A stretch of DNA of 47,248 nucleotides from UPXZ01 sp047973025 (GCA_047973025.1 JBKEBE010000024.1:1-47248); one strand, 5' to 3'; positions 13,952 through 22,680 are shown, counted from the stretch's first letter. Numbers and translations: made by a program. Notes: a model not told the origin generated them from the sequence alone.

Positions 13952-14704
13952 ATGGGACAGAAGACAAATCCGATAAGTAATCGTCTGGGAATCGTACGCG
14001 GATGGGATTCCAATTGGTATGGTGGACGCAATTGCGGCGACACGATACTCGAAGACAGTAAAATTAGAAAATACCTAAACGCCCGCCTTGCCAAAGCAAG
14101 TGTATCACGTATCGTTATTGAACGTACATTGAAACTTGTTACTATCACAGTTTGCACCGCGCGTCCCGGTATTATTATCGGTAAAGGCGGACAAGAAGTA
14201 GATAAACTGAAAGAAGAGTTAAAAAAAGTAACGGACAAGGAAGTACAAATCAATATCTTCGAAATTAAGCGTCCGGAATTAGATGCCGTTATTGTTGCGA
14301 ATAACGTGGCACGTCAGGTAGAAGGTAAAATCGCCTATCGTCGCGCGGTAAAAATGGCAATCGCTTCAACCATGAGAATGGGAGCGGAAGGAATAAAAAT
14401 TCAAGTCTCAGGTCGTTTGAATGGTGCTGAAATGGCGCGTTCGGAAATGTACAAAGAAGGAAGAACCCCACTTCACACTTTCAGAGCCGACATCGACTAC
14501 GCGCATGCCGAAGCACTTACCAAAGTAGGTCTTATCGGGATTAAAGTATGGATCTGCCGTGGCGAAATATACGGGAAGAAAGATTTGGCACCCAACTTTA
14601 CCGTGGCTAAAGATTCACGCGGTGGCGGAAGACAAGGCGGTAATAACGATAGAAACGATCGTAGCGGAAAAGGTTTCAAGAAAAGAAAAAATACCAGAAA
14701 TTAA
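13952..14704 (+). CDS. rpsC: 30S ribosomal protein S3
   Basis: 250 residues. S3 lines the mRNA entry channel and helps unwind mRNA. The KH domain is seen as RPGIIIGKGGQEVDKLKEEL (about 70-90); the C-terminal domain has GRLNGAEMARSE and GRTPLHTFRADIDYA. The tail (about 222-250) is a low-complexity Gly/Asn/Asp/Arg/Lys stretch, common for S3 in this phylum. Confidence 0.98.
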   Translation: MGQKTNPISNRLGIVRGWDSNWYGGRNCGDTILEDSKIRKYLNARLAKASVSRIVIERTLKLVTITVCTARPGIIIGKGGQEVDKLKEELKKVTDKEVQINIFEIKRPELDAVIVANNVARQVEGKIAYRRAVKMAIASTMRMGAEGIKIQVSGRLNGAEMARSEMYKEGRTPLHTFRADIDYAHAEALTKVGLIGIKVWICRGEIYGKKDLAPNFTVAKDSRGGGRQGGNNDRNDRSGKGFKKRKNTRN

Positions 14705-14724
14705 CGATTTTGAAGTAAGATATT

Positions 14725-15159
14725 ATGTTACAACCTAAGAAAACCAAATACAGAAGGCAGCAGGACGGAAAATTCAAAGGAAACGCCCAGCGTGGTCATC
14801 AGTTGGCGTTTGGTTCTTTCGGAATTAAAACGATGGAAGCCAAATGGCTTACCGGACGTCAATTGGAAGCAGCCCGTATCGCCGTTACCCGTTTCATGCA
14901 ACGTGAAGGTCAGGTATGGATTCGCGTTTTCCCCGACAAGGGAATTACTCGTAAACCGGCTGATACACGTCAAGGAAAAGGTAAAGGAGCACCGGAAGGA
15001 TTTGTAGCTCCGGTTACTCCGGGACGCATTATTTTTGAAATAGAAGGTGTGCCTTTCGATGTAGCCAAAGAAGCACTTCGTCTGGCTGCCCAAAAATTAC
15101 CCGTAACCACAAAATTCATTGTAAGACGCGATTACGACATGTCTTCACAAAAAGTATAA
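14725..15159 (+). CDS. rplP: 50S ribosomal protein L16
   Basis: 144 residues. L16 positions A- and P-site tRNA at the peptidyl-transferase centre and is added late in assembly. MLQPKKTKYRRQ at the start, FGSFGIKTMEAKWLTGRQLE, RVFPDKGITRKPADTRQGKG and EIEGVPFDVAKEALRLAAQK are canonical. Lies 20 bp after rpsC. Confidence 0.98.
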   Translation: MLQPKKTKYRRQQDGKFKGNAQRGHQLAFGSFGIKTMEAKWLTGRQLEAARIAVTRFMQREGQVWIRVFPDKGITRKPADTRQGKGKGAPEGFVAPVTPGRIIFEIEGVPFDVAKEALRLAAQKLPVTTKFIVRRDYDMSSQKV

Positions 15160-15170
15160 GGATAGAGAGT

Positions 15171-15365
15171 ATGAAAACAACTGAAATTAAAGAATTGACT
15201 GACAAAGAACTTTTGGAACGCATGGATGCCGAAAAGGAGCATCTTACACGTCTGAAAATGAATCATGCCATTTCGCCGCTTGACAATCCGATGCAGATCA
15301 AAGACGTACGTCGTACCATTGCGCGTTTCGCTACCGAATTGCGTCAGAGAGAATTAAACAACTAA
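15171..15365 (+). CDS. rpmC: 50S ribosomal protein L29
   Basis: 64 residues forming two helices. L29 lies beside L23 at the tunnel exit. TTEIKELTDKELLERMDAEK at the N-terminus and the typical DVRRTIARFATELRQREL near the C-terminus identify it. It follows rplP by 11 bp and precedes rpsQ by 14 bp. Confidence 0.96.
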   Translation: MKTTEIKELTDKELLERMDAEKEHLTRLKMNHAISPLDNPMQIKDVRRTIARFATELRQRELNN

Positions 15366-15379
15366 AAAGTGAGAGTCTG

Positions 15380-15637
15380 ATGGAAACAAGAAATTTAAGA
15401 AAAGTAAGAAGCGGCGTGGTTTCGAGCAACAAAATGGATAAGACCATAACCGTAGCTGTAAAGTGGAAAGAAAAACACCCGATTTACGGCAAATTCGTGA
15501 ATAAAACGAAAAAATATCATGCGCACGACGAAAAAAATGACTGCAACATCGGTGATACGGTTACAATCATGGAAACACGTCCTACGAGTAAGACGAAAAG
15601 ATGGAGATTAATCGAAATTAACGAAAGAGCTAAATAA
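15380..15637 (+). CDS. rpsQ: 30S ribosomal protein S17
   Basis: 85 residues, OB fold. S17 is an early 16S rRNA binder. Hallmarks: RNLRKVRSGVVSSNKMDKTI, then VKWKEKHPIYGKFVNKTKKY, the HAHDE loop, GDTVTIMETRPTSKTKRWRL. rplN starts 6 bp after its stop. Confidence 0.97.
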   Translation: METRNLRKVRSGVVSSNKMDKTITVAVKWKEKHPIYGKFVNKTKKYHAHDEKNDCNIGDTVTIMETRPTSKTKRWRLIEINERAK

Positions 15638-15643
15638 CACACA

Positions 15644-16009
15644 ATGATACAACAAGAATCAAGATTAGTAGTAGCCGACAACAGTGGCGCCAAAGAAGTG
15701 CTCTGTATCCGCGTGCTTGGCGGCACGGGTAAGCGCTACGCGTCACTGGGCGATGTTATCGTAGTCAGCGTAAAAAACGTTATTCCCGCCGGCGATATAA
15801 AAAAAGGAACCGTATCCAAAGCTGTAATCGTACGTACCAAAAAAGAAGTACGACGTGCCGATGGATCATATATCCGCTTTGACGACAACGCCTGCGTATT
15901 GCTCAACAATGCCGGTGAAATACGCGGTAGTCGTATTTTTGGCCCGGTAGCCCGCGAACTCCGTGCTACCAATATGAAAATTATATCACTTGCACCCGAG
16001 GTGCTCTAA
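15644..16009 (+). CDS. rplN: 50S ribosomal protein L14
   Basis: 121 residues, normal length. L14 forms intersubunit bridges and is the target of the silencing factor RsfS. MIQQESRLVVADNSGAKEV, then VIVRTKKEVRRADGSYIRFD and GSRIFGPVARELR are diagnostic. First gene of what is the spc operon in E. coli; no separate promoter is evident here. Confidence 0.98.
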   Translation: MIQQESRLVVADNSGAKEVLCIRVLGGTGKRYASLGDVIVVSVKNVIPAGDIKKGTVSKAVIVRTKKEVRRADGSYIRFDDNACVLLNNAGEIRGSRIFGPVARELRATNMKIISLAPEVL

Positions 16010-16029
16010 TATCCCTAAAAAAAGCAGTG

Positions 16030-16341
16030 ATGAGTAAATTACACATAAAGAAAGGTGATACTGTATATGTGAATACCGGTATCGACAAAGGAAAAACCGG
16101 ACGAGTGCTTGAAGTACTTGTAAAAGATCAACGCGCTTTTGTAGAAGGTATCAATATGGTGTCCAAGCATACCAAACCCAATGCGAAAAGTCCGCAAGGT
16201 GGGATACTTCAGCAAGAAGCGTCTATTCACATTTCCAACCTGAATCTCGTTGAAAAAGGAAAACCGGTGCGCGTTGGTCGCAAAAGAGGAGATGATGGTA
16301 AATTAGTACGAATATCTAAAAAAACCGGAGAGGAAATTTAA
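16030..16341 (+). CDS. rplX: 50S ribosomal protein L24
   Basis: 103 residues from the ATG at 16030; a GTG three bases earlier is ignored. L24 starts 50S assembly and lies near the tunnel exit. The KOW segment KKGDTVYVNTGIDKGKTGRV (about 6-25) and the later NMVSKHTKPN and GGILQQEASIHISNL identify it. The 3' end is 3 bp from rplE. Confidence 0.97.
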   Translation: MSKLHIKKGDTVYVNTGIDKGKTGRVLEVLVKDQRAFVEGINMVSKHTKPNAKSPQGGILQQEASIHISNLNLVEKGKPVRVGRKRGDDGKLVRISKKTGEEI

Positions 16342-16344
16342 GTC

Positions 16345-16890
16345 ATGGATACAGTAAGTTTAAAGAAAGATTACAAGGAACGCATTGTTCCCATTCTGAT
16401 GAAAGAGTTCGGATATACTACCGTAATGCGTGTCCCCAAGCTCGAAAAAATAGTATTGAATCAAGGACTTGGTAGTGCTGTCGCCGACAAGAAAATCATC
16501 GAAACCGCTATCAACGAAATGACTACGATTACCGGTCAAAAAGCCGTTCAGACCATATCCAAAAAAGACATTTCCAATTTCAAACTGCGTAAAAAAATGC
16601 CTATCGGCGTGCGAGTTACACTACGTGGCGATCGTATGTATGAATTTTTGGAAAGATTGGTACGCGTAGCTTTGCCCCGTATTCGAGACTTCAAAGGAAT
16701 CGAAAACAAACTCGACGGACGAGGAAACTATACGTTGGGTATTCAAGAACAGATAATTTTCCCCGAAATTAACATTGACAGTATCAGTAAACTCTTAGGG
16801 ATGAATATAACATTTGTTACCACAGCATCTACCGATGAAGAAGGATTTGCACTGTTGAGAGAATTCGGATTACCGTTTAAGAAAAACTAA
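16345..16890 (+). CDS. rplE: 50S ribosomal protein L5
   Basis: 181 residues. L5 binds 5S rRNA and contacts P-site tRNA. Diagnostic parts: VPKLEKIVLNQGLGSAVADK, ITGQKAVQTISKKDISNFKL, GVRVTLRGDRMYEFLERL and GIQEQIIFPEI. Tightly packed behind rplX (3 bp), so translation is probably coupled. Confidence 0.98.
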   Translation: MDTVSLKKDYKERIVPILMKEFGYTTVMRVPKLEKIVLNQGLGSAVADKKIIETAINEMTTITGQKAVQTISKKDISNFKLRKKMPIGVRVTLRGDRMYEFLERLVRVALPRIRDFKGIENKLDGRGNYTLGIQEQIIFPEINIDSISKLLGMNITFVTTASTDEEGFALLREFGLPFKKN

Positions 16891-16904
16891 AAGATAGAGA
16901 TACA

Positions 16905-17174
16905 ATGGCAAAAGAATCAATGAAAGCCCGCGAGGTTAAACGTGCCAAAATGGTCGCCAAATATGCGGCAAAACGCGAACAATTGAAAGCCGAAGGAGAT
17001 TATGAAGCACTTCAATCAATTCCGAAGAATGCTTCTCCGGTACGTCTGCACAACCGCTGCAAACTAACCGGTCGTCCAAAAGGCTATATTCGTCAGTTTG
17101 GCATATCGCGTATTCAGTTTCGCGAGATGGCTTCCAAAGGCTTAATTCCCGGGGTAAAGAAAACAAGTTGGTAG
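16905..17174 (+). CDS. rpsN: 30S ribosomal protein S14 (zinc-independent form)
   Basis: 89 residues, the long form with one cysteine only (RCKLTGRPKGYIRQFGISR), so it lacks the CxxC pairs of the zinc-binding S14. S14 is a late 30S head protein. The C-terminus LIPGVKKTSW is standard. A 120-bp gap with a small TCTCC/GGAGA hairpin (17262-17275) follows before rpsH. Confidence 0.97.
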   Translation: MAKESMKAREVKRAKMVAKYAAKREQLKAEGDYEALQSIPKNASPVRLHNRCKLTGRPKGYIRQFGISRIQFREMASKGLIPGVKKTSW

Positions 17175-17294
17175 ATTTGACAAGAGTCAGTCGGTCTCAT
17201 AATATCAGTCCAATAAATACTCTTTTTTACCAACTCCATATCCAAATATTATTAAATATTGTCTCCGAGTGGAGATCAATTTAAACCAAAAAAA

Positions 17295-17690
17295 ATGACA
17301 GATCCAATTGCAGATTATCTAACTCGACTGCGGAATGCCATCAAGGCTAACCACCGGGTGGTGGAAATTCCCGCATCGAATTTGAAAAAAGAAATGACGA
17401 GGATATTGCACGAAAAAGGCTATATCCTCAACTACAAATTTGTAGATGACGGAGTGCAAGGCTCCATTAAAATCGCGTTGAAATACGATCCGGTTAATAA
17501 AGTGAACTCGATTAAGAAATTGAAACGAGTGTCCACCCCGGGACTTCGTCAATACGTCGGCTATAAAGATATGCCCCGCGTATTGAACGGATTAGGAATT
17601 GCCATCTTGTCAACGTCAAAAGGCATAATGACCAACAAAGAAGCAACCGGACTCAAGATTGGCGGCGAAGTATTGTGTTATGTATATTAA
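17295..17690 (+). CDS. rpsH: 30S ribosomal protein S8
   Basis: 131 residues from MTDPIADYLTRLRNA at 17295; the extension from 17259 lies in the leader and is unlike S8. S8 binds the central domain of 16S rRNA and is the spc operon repressor in E. coli. The C-terminal GLGIAILSTSKGIMTNKEA and GGEVLCYVY match the family. Confidence 0.97.
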   Translation: MTDPIADYLTRLRNAIKANHRVVEIPASNLKKEMTRILHEKGYILNYKFVDDGVQGSIKIALKYDPVNKVNSIKKLKRVSTPGLRQYVGYKDMPRVLNGLGIAILSTSKGIMTNKEATGLKIGGEVLCYVY

Positions 17691-17694
17691 TGTA

Positions 17695-17702
17695 GGGAGG
17701 AA
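17695..17702 (+). promoter_or_regulatory. Strong Shine-Dalgarno sequence before rplF
   Basis: AGGGAGGA ends 5 nt before the rplF ATG at 17708. Most genes here have only A-rich leaders, as expected for Bacteroidota whose ribosomes mask the anti-SD. A near-perfect SD is therefore an exception. Confidence 0.7.
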
Positions 17703-17707
17703 TTAAC

Positions 17708-18259
17708 ATGTCAAGAATAGGAAAATTACCAATCACAGTACCCGCAGGTGTTACCATATCCGTAAGAGATAACGTAATTACCGTAAAAGGACCCAAAGGA
17801 GAACTGACACAAGCTGTTGACCCGAATATCACAGTAGAAGTAGAAGGCAATGAATGTAAACTGACTCGCGATAACGACGAAAGACAAAATCGGGCGTTTC
17901 ACGGACTGTATCGTTCGTTAGTCAATAATATGGTAGTCGGCGTTTCGGATGGCTACAAGAAAACGCTCGAATTAGTCGGTGTCGGATACCGTGCGTCAAG
18001 TCAAGGACAAGTTTTGGAATTGTCGTTAGGATACACACACCCTATCTTTTTAGTTTTACCAAACGAAGTAAAAGTCGAAACCAAATCCGAACGGAATCAA
18101 AATCCGCTTATCATGCTCGAAAGTGCCGACAAACAATTGCTTGGACAAGTCTGTGCGAAAATCCGGTCCTTCAGAAAACCCGAACCTTACAAAGGAAAGG
18201 GAGTTAAATTCCAAGGAGAATACATTCGTCGTAAAGCCGGTAAATCAGCAGCCAAATAA
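17708..18259 (+). CDS. rplF: 50S ribosomal protein L6
   Basis: 183 residues. L6 supports the factor-binding region near the sarcin-ricin loop. MSRIGKLPITVPAGVTI, NRAFHGLYRSLVNNMVVGVS, VGYRASSQGQVLELSLGYTH and KGKGVKFQGEYIRRKAGKSA identify both repeats of the fold. Unlike nearly all neighbours it has a strong SD, so its start may be controlled differently. Confidence 0.98.
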   Translation: MSRIGKLPITVPAGVTISVRDNVITVKGPKGELTQAVDPNITVEVEGNECKLTRDNDERQNRAFHGLYRSLVNNMVVGVSDGYKKTLELVGVGYRASSQGQVLELSLGYTHPIFLVLPNEVKVETKSERNQNPLIMLESADKQLLGQVCAKIRSFRKPEPYKGKGVKFQGEYIRRKAGKSAAK

Positions 18260-18279
18260 TCTACTTAAACAGTAAAGAA

Positions 18280-18684
18280 ATGAGTAACACTAAAATACAA
18301 AGAAGAGAAAAGATCAAAGCCCACATCCGGACAAAAATTTCCGGTACAGCTGAAAAGCCCCGTTTGACTGTTTTTCGTAGCAATTCGCAGATTTACGCTC
18401 AGATTATTGATGACGTCAAAGGTATAACATTGGCATCAGCATCTTCACTCGCTAAATCAGAAAAAGGAGCAAAAACGGCGACAAAAGGCGAAAAGTCGGA
18501 AAAAACGACTACAAAAGAAAAAATATCCAAAAGCGAACAAGCCGCGAATGTAGGAAAACTCATCGCGAAAGCAGCTAAGGATGCCGGAATTAATGAGGTG
18601 GTATTTGATCGCAACGGTTATTTATACCACGGACGTGTTAAACAATTAGCCGACGCTGCGCGCGAAGGTGGACTTAAATTTTAA
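18280..18684 (+). CDS. rplR: 50S ribosomal protein L18 with lysine-rich insertion
   Basis: 134 residues. L18 carries 5S rRNA into the 50S central protuberance. N-terminal basic region, PRLTVFRSNSQIYAQIIDD (28-45) and the C-terminal VFDRNGYLYHGRVKQLADAA are canonical. Between about 58 and 86, where Bacteroidales L18 from memory has roughly 8-10 residues, there is a Lys/Thr/Ser/Glu-rich stretch, making the protein about 20 residues longer than usual. The reading frame is intact on both sides. Confidence 0.96.
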   Translation: MSNTKIQRREKIKAHIRTKISGTAEKPRLTVFRSNSQIYAQIIDDVKGITLASASSLAKSEKGAKTATKGEKSEKTTTKEKISKSEQAANVGKLIAKAAKDAGINEVVFDRNGYLYHGRVKQLADAAREGGLKF

Positions 18685-18690
18685 TCGACA

Positions 18691-19209
18691 ATGGCAACAA
18701 ATATGAATAGAGTAAAAACTACAAACGATATCGAGCTGAAAGATCGGTTAGTAGCTGTCAATCGAGTAACCAAAGTTACCAAAGGAGGACGCACCTTTAG
18801 CTTTTCGGCAATTGTGGTCGTAGGAAATGAAGACGGAATTGTCGGTTGGGGATTAGGCAAAGCGGGCGAAGTAACTGCGGCAATTGCCAAGGGAACCGAA
18901 GCCGCCAAGAAGAATCTGATAAAAGTTCCGGTTTTGAACGGAACCATTCCACACGAACAAGTCGCAAAATTTGGTGGCGCGCGTGTTTACATCGAACCGG
19001 CTACAAACGGTACCGGAGTGAAAGCCGGTGGTGCCATGCGCGCCGTGCTCGAAAGTGTCGGTATTACAGACGTATTGGCCAAATCAAAAGGATCTTCGAA
19101 TCCGCACAACTTGGTAAAAGCTACAATCGTCGCATTGGGCGAACTCAGAGACGCACGTCAAGTTGCTCAAAATAGAGGCGTATCATTAAGCACGGTGTTC
19201 AACGGTTAA
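18691..19209 (+). CDS. rpsE: 30S ribosomal protein S5
   Basis: 172 residues. S5 lies at the mRNA entrance and affects fidelity. The dsRNA-binding-like N-terminal domain has LVAVNRVTKVTKGGRTFSFS and VGWGLGKAGEVTAAIAKGTE; the C-terminal part has GGAMRAVLESVGITDVLAKS and GSSNPHNLVKAT. Six bases separate it from rplR. Confidence 0.98.
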   Translation: MATNMNRVKTTNDIELKDRLVAVNRVTKVTKGGRTFSFSAIVVVGNEDGIVGWGLGKAGEVTAAIAKGTEAAKKNLIKVPVLNGTIPHEQVAKFGGARVYIEPATNGTGVKAGGAMRAVLESVGITDVLAKSKGSSNPHNLVKATIVALGELRDARQVAQNRGVSLSTVFNG

Positions 19210-19229
19210 AAAACGGAGAGATAAAAATT

Positions 19230-19406
19230 ATGGCAACTATAAAAATAAAACAAGTAAGAAGCCGGATCAGATGTCCGAAAGATCAGAAACGTACCTTAGA
19301 CGCGCTTGGTCTGACCAAAATGCACAGAGTCGTTGAACACGAAGATACACCACCCATTAGAGGAATGGTAGCTAAAGTACATCACTTAGTGGAAGTCATT
19401 AAATAA
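19230..19406 (+). CDS. rpmD: 50S ribosomal protein L30
   Basis: A short gene of 58 residues, ATG at 19230-19232 and TAA at 19404-19406. It begins MATIKIKQVRSRIRCPKDQK, followed by TLDALGLTKMHRVVEHEDTP and GMVAKVHHLVEV, the L30 pattern. L30 is a small 50S protein near domain II of 23S rRNA. Its place between rpsE and rplO is the conserved one. GGAGAG lies about 10 nt before the start. Confidence 0.97.
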   Translation: MATIKIKQVRSRIRCPKDQKRTLDALGLTKMHRVVEHEDTPPIRGMVAKVHHLVEVIK

Positions 19407-19444
19407 TTAATCGTCATTCAGACTTAAAAAACATAAGATAAATC

Positions 19445-19891
19445 ATGGATTTAAGTAATTTAACACCGGCATCCGGCTCCGTAAAAACGCGTAAGAGAAT
19501 AGGACGCGGTTCGGGATCAGGCATGGGTGGAACATCTACAAGAGGACACAAAGGAGCTAAATCACGTTCCGGTTATTCCCGCAAAATAGGATTCGAAGGC
19601 GGACAGATGCCTATACAAAGACGTTTGCCAAAGTTCGGATTCAAAAATATCAACCGAGTTGAGTTCAAAGCCATCAACTTAGAAACGCTTCAAGCACTCG
19701 CCGATAGTAAGAAACTCGAAAAAATCGGATTGGACGAATTGCGTGAATCCGGTTACATATCCAAGTCGGCTTTAGTAAAAATACTGGGAAAAGGTACAAT
19801 TACGGCAAAATTGGAAGTGTCGGCAAATGCTTTTTCAAAATCAGCCGAAGAAGCAATCGTTGCTGCCGGTGGATCGGTCGTAAAAATCTAA
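19445..19891 (+). CDS. rplO: 50S ribosomal protein L15
   Basis: 148 residues. L15 is a central late-assembly protein of the 50S. The extended Gly/Arg/Lys-rich N-terminus (KTRKRIGRGSGSGMGGTSTR, then GHKGAKSRSGYSRK and FEGGQMPIQRRLPKFGF) and the C-terminal ANAFSKSAEEAIVAAGG are typical. It precedes secY by 100 bp, the usual ribosomal-to-secretion junction. Confidence 0.98.
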   Translation: MDLSNLTPASGSVKTRKRIGRGSGSGMGGTSTRGHKGAKSRSGYSRKIGFEGGQMPIQRRLPKFGFKNINRVEFKAINLETLQALADSKKLEKIGLDELRESGYISKSALVKILGKGTITAKLEVSANAFSKSAEEAIVAAGGSVVKI

Positions 19892-19991
19892 TTACCCTCG
19901 AACCTACTATATTACCTGAAATAAAGGTAGTTAATAAGGTTAATTTGAAGTCTGCCGAAGTGTAGTCGTTACCTTTAAAATAAAAAAACGA

Positions 19992-21335
19992 ATGAAAAAG
20001 TTTATTGAAACTTTAAAGAATATCTGGAAAATCGAAGATTTAAGAAACAGACTTATTACAACAGTATTGTTTGTCCTTATATATCGATTCGGTTCATACG
20101 TAGTTATCCCCGGAGTTGACGCCGGTGCTCTAACAGCTCTGAAAAGCCAAACCAGCGGTGGTATCATGGCGTTATTGGATATGTTTTCAGGTGGCGCTTT
20201 CCAAAATGCTTCTATTTTTGCTTTGGGAATTATGCCTTACATCTCGGCATCTATCGTTATCCAATTGCTGACGATTGCCGTACCCAAATTCCAAAAACTA
20301 CAGCGTGAAGGTGAAAGCGGACGAACCAAAATGAACCAATATACACGATATTTAACCGTATTTATACTTGCGTTACAAGGACCTTCGTATTTAGCGAATC
20401 TCAGAGTGCAGGTAGCACAAGCCGGGTCATCGCTTCCCGAAGGGATTTGGTTTATCATTACTTCTACCATTATACTTATGGCAGGTAGTATGTTTGTGAT
20501 GTGGTTGGGTGAAAGAATTACCGACAAAGGAATCGGTAACGGTATATCCTTCATCATTATGATTGGTATCATCTCCAGATTACCACAAGCCATAATTCAA
20601 GAATTTAGTTCTCGCATGGTTGACGCGGGCGGAGGTTTAGTAATGTTCTTATTAGAAATAGTCATTTTAATTTTGGTAATCGCCTTTGCAATACTTTTGG
20701 TTCAAGGGACGCGCAAAATACCGGTACAATACGCGAAGCGAGTTGTAGGCAACAAACAATACGGAGGTGTACGTCAGTATATTCCGTTGAAGGTTAATGC
20801 AGCCGGCGTTATGCCGATCATTTTTGCCCAAGCCATCATGTTCATTCCACTCGCGATTGCAGGATATTCCAATTCGGAAGCGACACAGACGTTTTGGAGT
20901 CATTTTACCAGATATGACAGCGCGCTTTACAATATTGTTTTTGCTATTTTGATTATTGCTTTTACCTATTTCTATACGGCAGTAACGGTTAATCCCACTC
21001 AGATGGCAGAAGACATGAAACGTAATAATGGTTTTATACCCGGAATCAAACCCGGAAAAAGAACCGCGGAATACTTGGATACAATAATGTCCCGCATTAC
21101 CTTGCCGGGTTCAATATTTTTGGCATTAATTGCCATTTTGCCCGCTTTCGCGTCCTTGTTGGGTATTAATCAAAATTTCGCGCAATTCTTTGGTGGAACT
21201 TCCCTGTTGATTCTTGTCGGAGTAGTATTAGATACCTTACAACAAATTGAAAGTCATCTTTTGATGCGCCACTACGACGGACTATTGAAATCCGGCAGGA
21301 TAAAAGGACGTACAGGAGGTGCTTCCGCATATTAG
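19992..21335 (+). CDS. secY: Protein translocase subunit SecY
   Basis: 447 residues with ten hydrophobic segments. SecY is the channel of the Sec translocon in the inner membrane. Seen: LRNRLITTVLFVLIYRFGSY (TM1), the plug-region GGALFQ-like GGAFQNASIFALGIMPYISA, FQKLQREGESGRTKMNQYTR (cytoplasmic loop) and GTSLLILVGVVLDTLQQIES near the end. Encoded after the ribosomal genes as in most bacteria, so membrane insertion capacity tracks ribosome synthesis. Confidence 0.98.
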   Translation: MKKFIETLKNIWKIEDLRNRLITTVLFVLIYRFGSYVVIPGVDAGALTALKSQTSGGIMALLDMFSGGAFQNASIFALGIMPYISASIVIQLLTIAVPKFQKLQREGESGRTKMNQYTRYLTVFILALQGPSYLANLRVQVAQAGSSLPEGIWFIITSTIILMAGSMFVMWLGERITDKGIGNGISFIIMIGIISRLPQAIIQEFSSRMVDAGGGLVMFLLEIVILILVIAFAILLVQGTRKIPVQYAKRVVGNKQYGGVRQYIPLKVNAAGVMPIIFAQAIMFIPLAIAGYSNSEATQTFWSHFTRYDSALYNIVFAILIIAFTYFYTAVTVNPTQMAEDMKRNNGFIPGIKPGKRTAEYLDTIMSRITLPGSIFLALIAILPAFASLLGINQNFAQFFGGTSLLILVGVVLDTLQQIESHLLMRHYDGLLKSGRIKGRTGGASAY

Positions 21336-21397
21336 CTTGTAATTGAAAATGATTAGCAGTTGTTATAATCTAATCCTACAAGCTAAAAACTGAAACT

Positions 21398-22183
21398 ATG
21401 ATTTATTTAAAATCAGACGAAGAAATAGAATTGTTGCGTGAAAGCAACCTGATTGTAGCCAAAACGTTGGCTGAATTAGCTAAAATTATTAAACCCGATA
21501 TTTCGACACTACAATTAGATAAAGTAGCGAATGAATTTATCCGAGATTCCGGTGCTGTACCGGGATTTCTCGGATACGGGGGGTTCCCCGGCTCGATATG
21601 TACCTCTGTAAATGAACAAGTAGTGCACGGAATTCCATCCGCTGAAGTCGTTTTGCAAGAAGGAGACATCATATCGATTGATTGTGGTGCTTTAAAAAAT
21701 GGTTTTCATGGAGATTCCGCATACACGTTTTGTATCGGCAAAGTATCTGAAGAAACACTGCAATTACTCAAGACTACCAAAGAGTCTCTTTACAAAGGAA
21801 TAGAGCAAGCTACAGAGGGGAAGCGAATCGGAGACATTGGTGCTGCTGTGCAAACTTACTGCGAGGAGAAAGGATATTCGGTTGTACGTGAGATGGTCGG
21901 ACACGGAGTTGGAAGAAATCTTCACGAATCTCCCGAAGTCCCCAACTACGGCAGAAGAGGAAATGGTGTTACGTTGAAATCCGGAATGACTATCGCCATC
22001 GAACCGATGATAAATCTGGGAACGCGCAGATTAGTCTTCGAGAAAGACGGTTGGACAACCCGAACACAAGATAGAAAGCCATCGGCACATTTCGAACATT
22101 CGGTAGCAATCAGACAAGGAAAAGCGGACATTCTTTCAAGTTTCAAATACATAGAACAAGTTTTAGGAGAAAGAGAATTTTAA
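21398..22183 (+). CDS. map: Methionine aminopeptidase, type I
   Basis: 261 residues. Removes the initiator methionine from new proteins. The metal ligands are all present: D95 (SIDCG), D106 (HGDSAYTF), H169 (GHGVGRNLHE), E202 (IAIEPMI) and E233 (FEHSVAI). The short N-terminus without zinc-finger extension makes it type Ia. It lies between secY and infA, 3 bp before infA. Confidence 0.97.
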   Translation: MIYLKSDEEIELLRESNLIVAKTLAELAKIIKPDISTLQLDKVANEFIRDSGAVPGFLGYGGFPGSICTSVNEQVVHGIPSAEVVLQEGDIISIDCGALKNGFHGDSAYTFCIGKVSEETLQLLKTTKESLYKGIEQATEGKRIGDIGAAVQTYCEEKGYSVVREMVGHGVGRNLHESPEVPNYGRRGNGVTLKSGMTIAIEPMINLGTRRLVFEKDGWTTRTQDRKPSAHFEHSVAIRQGKADILSSFKYIEQVLGEREF

Positions 22184-22186
22184 TTT

Positions 22187-22405
22187 ATGGCAAAACAGCA
22201 AGCAATAGAACAAGACGGCACGATAATCGAAGCCTTATCAAACGCCATGTTTCGGGTCGAACTGGAAAACGGACACGTCATCACAGCTCATATTTCCGGG
22301 AAAATGCGCATGCACTACATTAAGATTTTGCCCGGAGACAGAGTGAAAGTCGAAATGTCCCCCTACGATCTTTCGAAAGGAAGAATCTCGTTCAGATATA
22401 AATAA
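22187..22405 (+). CDS. infA: Translation initiation factor IF-1
   Basis: 72 residues, a single OB-fold (S1-like) domain. IF-1 occupies the A site during initiation. MAKQQAIEQDGTIIEALSNA, FRVELENGHVITAHISGKMR and LPGDRVKVEMSPYDLSKGRI are the family pattern. Starts 3 bp after map. Confidence 0.98.
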   Translation: MAKQQAIEQDGTIIEALSNAMFRVELENGHVITAHISGKMRMHYIKILPGDRVKVEMSPYDLSKGRISFRYK

Positions 22406-22532
22406 AGATACTTGCATGCGTTTTCTCGAGAAAGGGAACTCCTGAAAGATTTTTCAATCGATTAACATAACAAACATTTCAATACGCTCGTTAACACATC
22501 GGAAGAATGTGTAGGGCAAAATAAAGAATAGT

Positions 22533-22649
22533 ATGAAAGTCAGAGCATCACTCAAAAAGCGTACAGCGGATTGCAAAATTGTAAGACGAAAAGGACGCTT
22601 GTACATTATTAACAAAAAAAATCCCAAGTTCAAACAACGTCAGGGATAA
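22533..22649 (+). CDS. rpmJ: 50S ribosomal protein L36 (zinc-free form)
   Basis: A 38-residue gene, ATG at 22533-22535, TAA at 22647-22649. It reads MKVRASLKKRTADCKIVRRK and ends NPKFKQRQG. Only one of the usual metal ligands (a single Cys) remains, so no zinc ribbon forms. Standard position between infA and rpsM. L36 stabilises the 23S rRNA near the L7/L12 stalk base. Confidence 0.96.
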   Translation: MKVRASLKKRTADCKIVRRKGRLYIINKKNPKFKQRQG

Positions 22650-22680
22650 TTAATTTATTCAATTTACAAAAAAATAGTTT

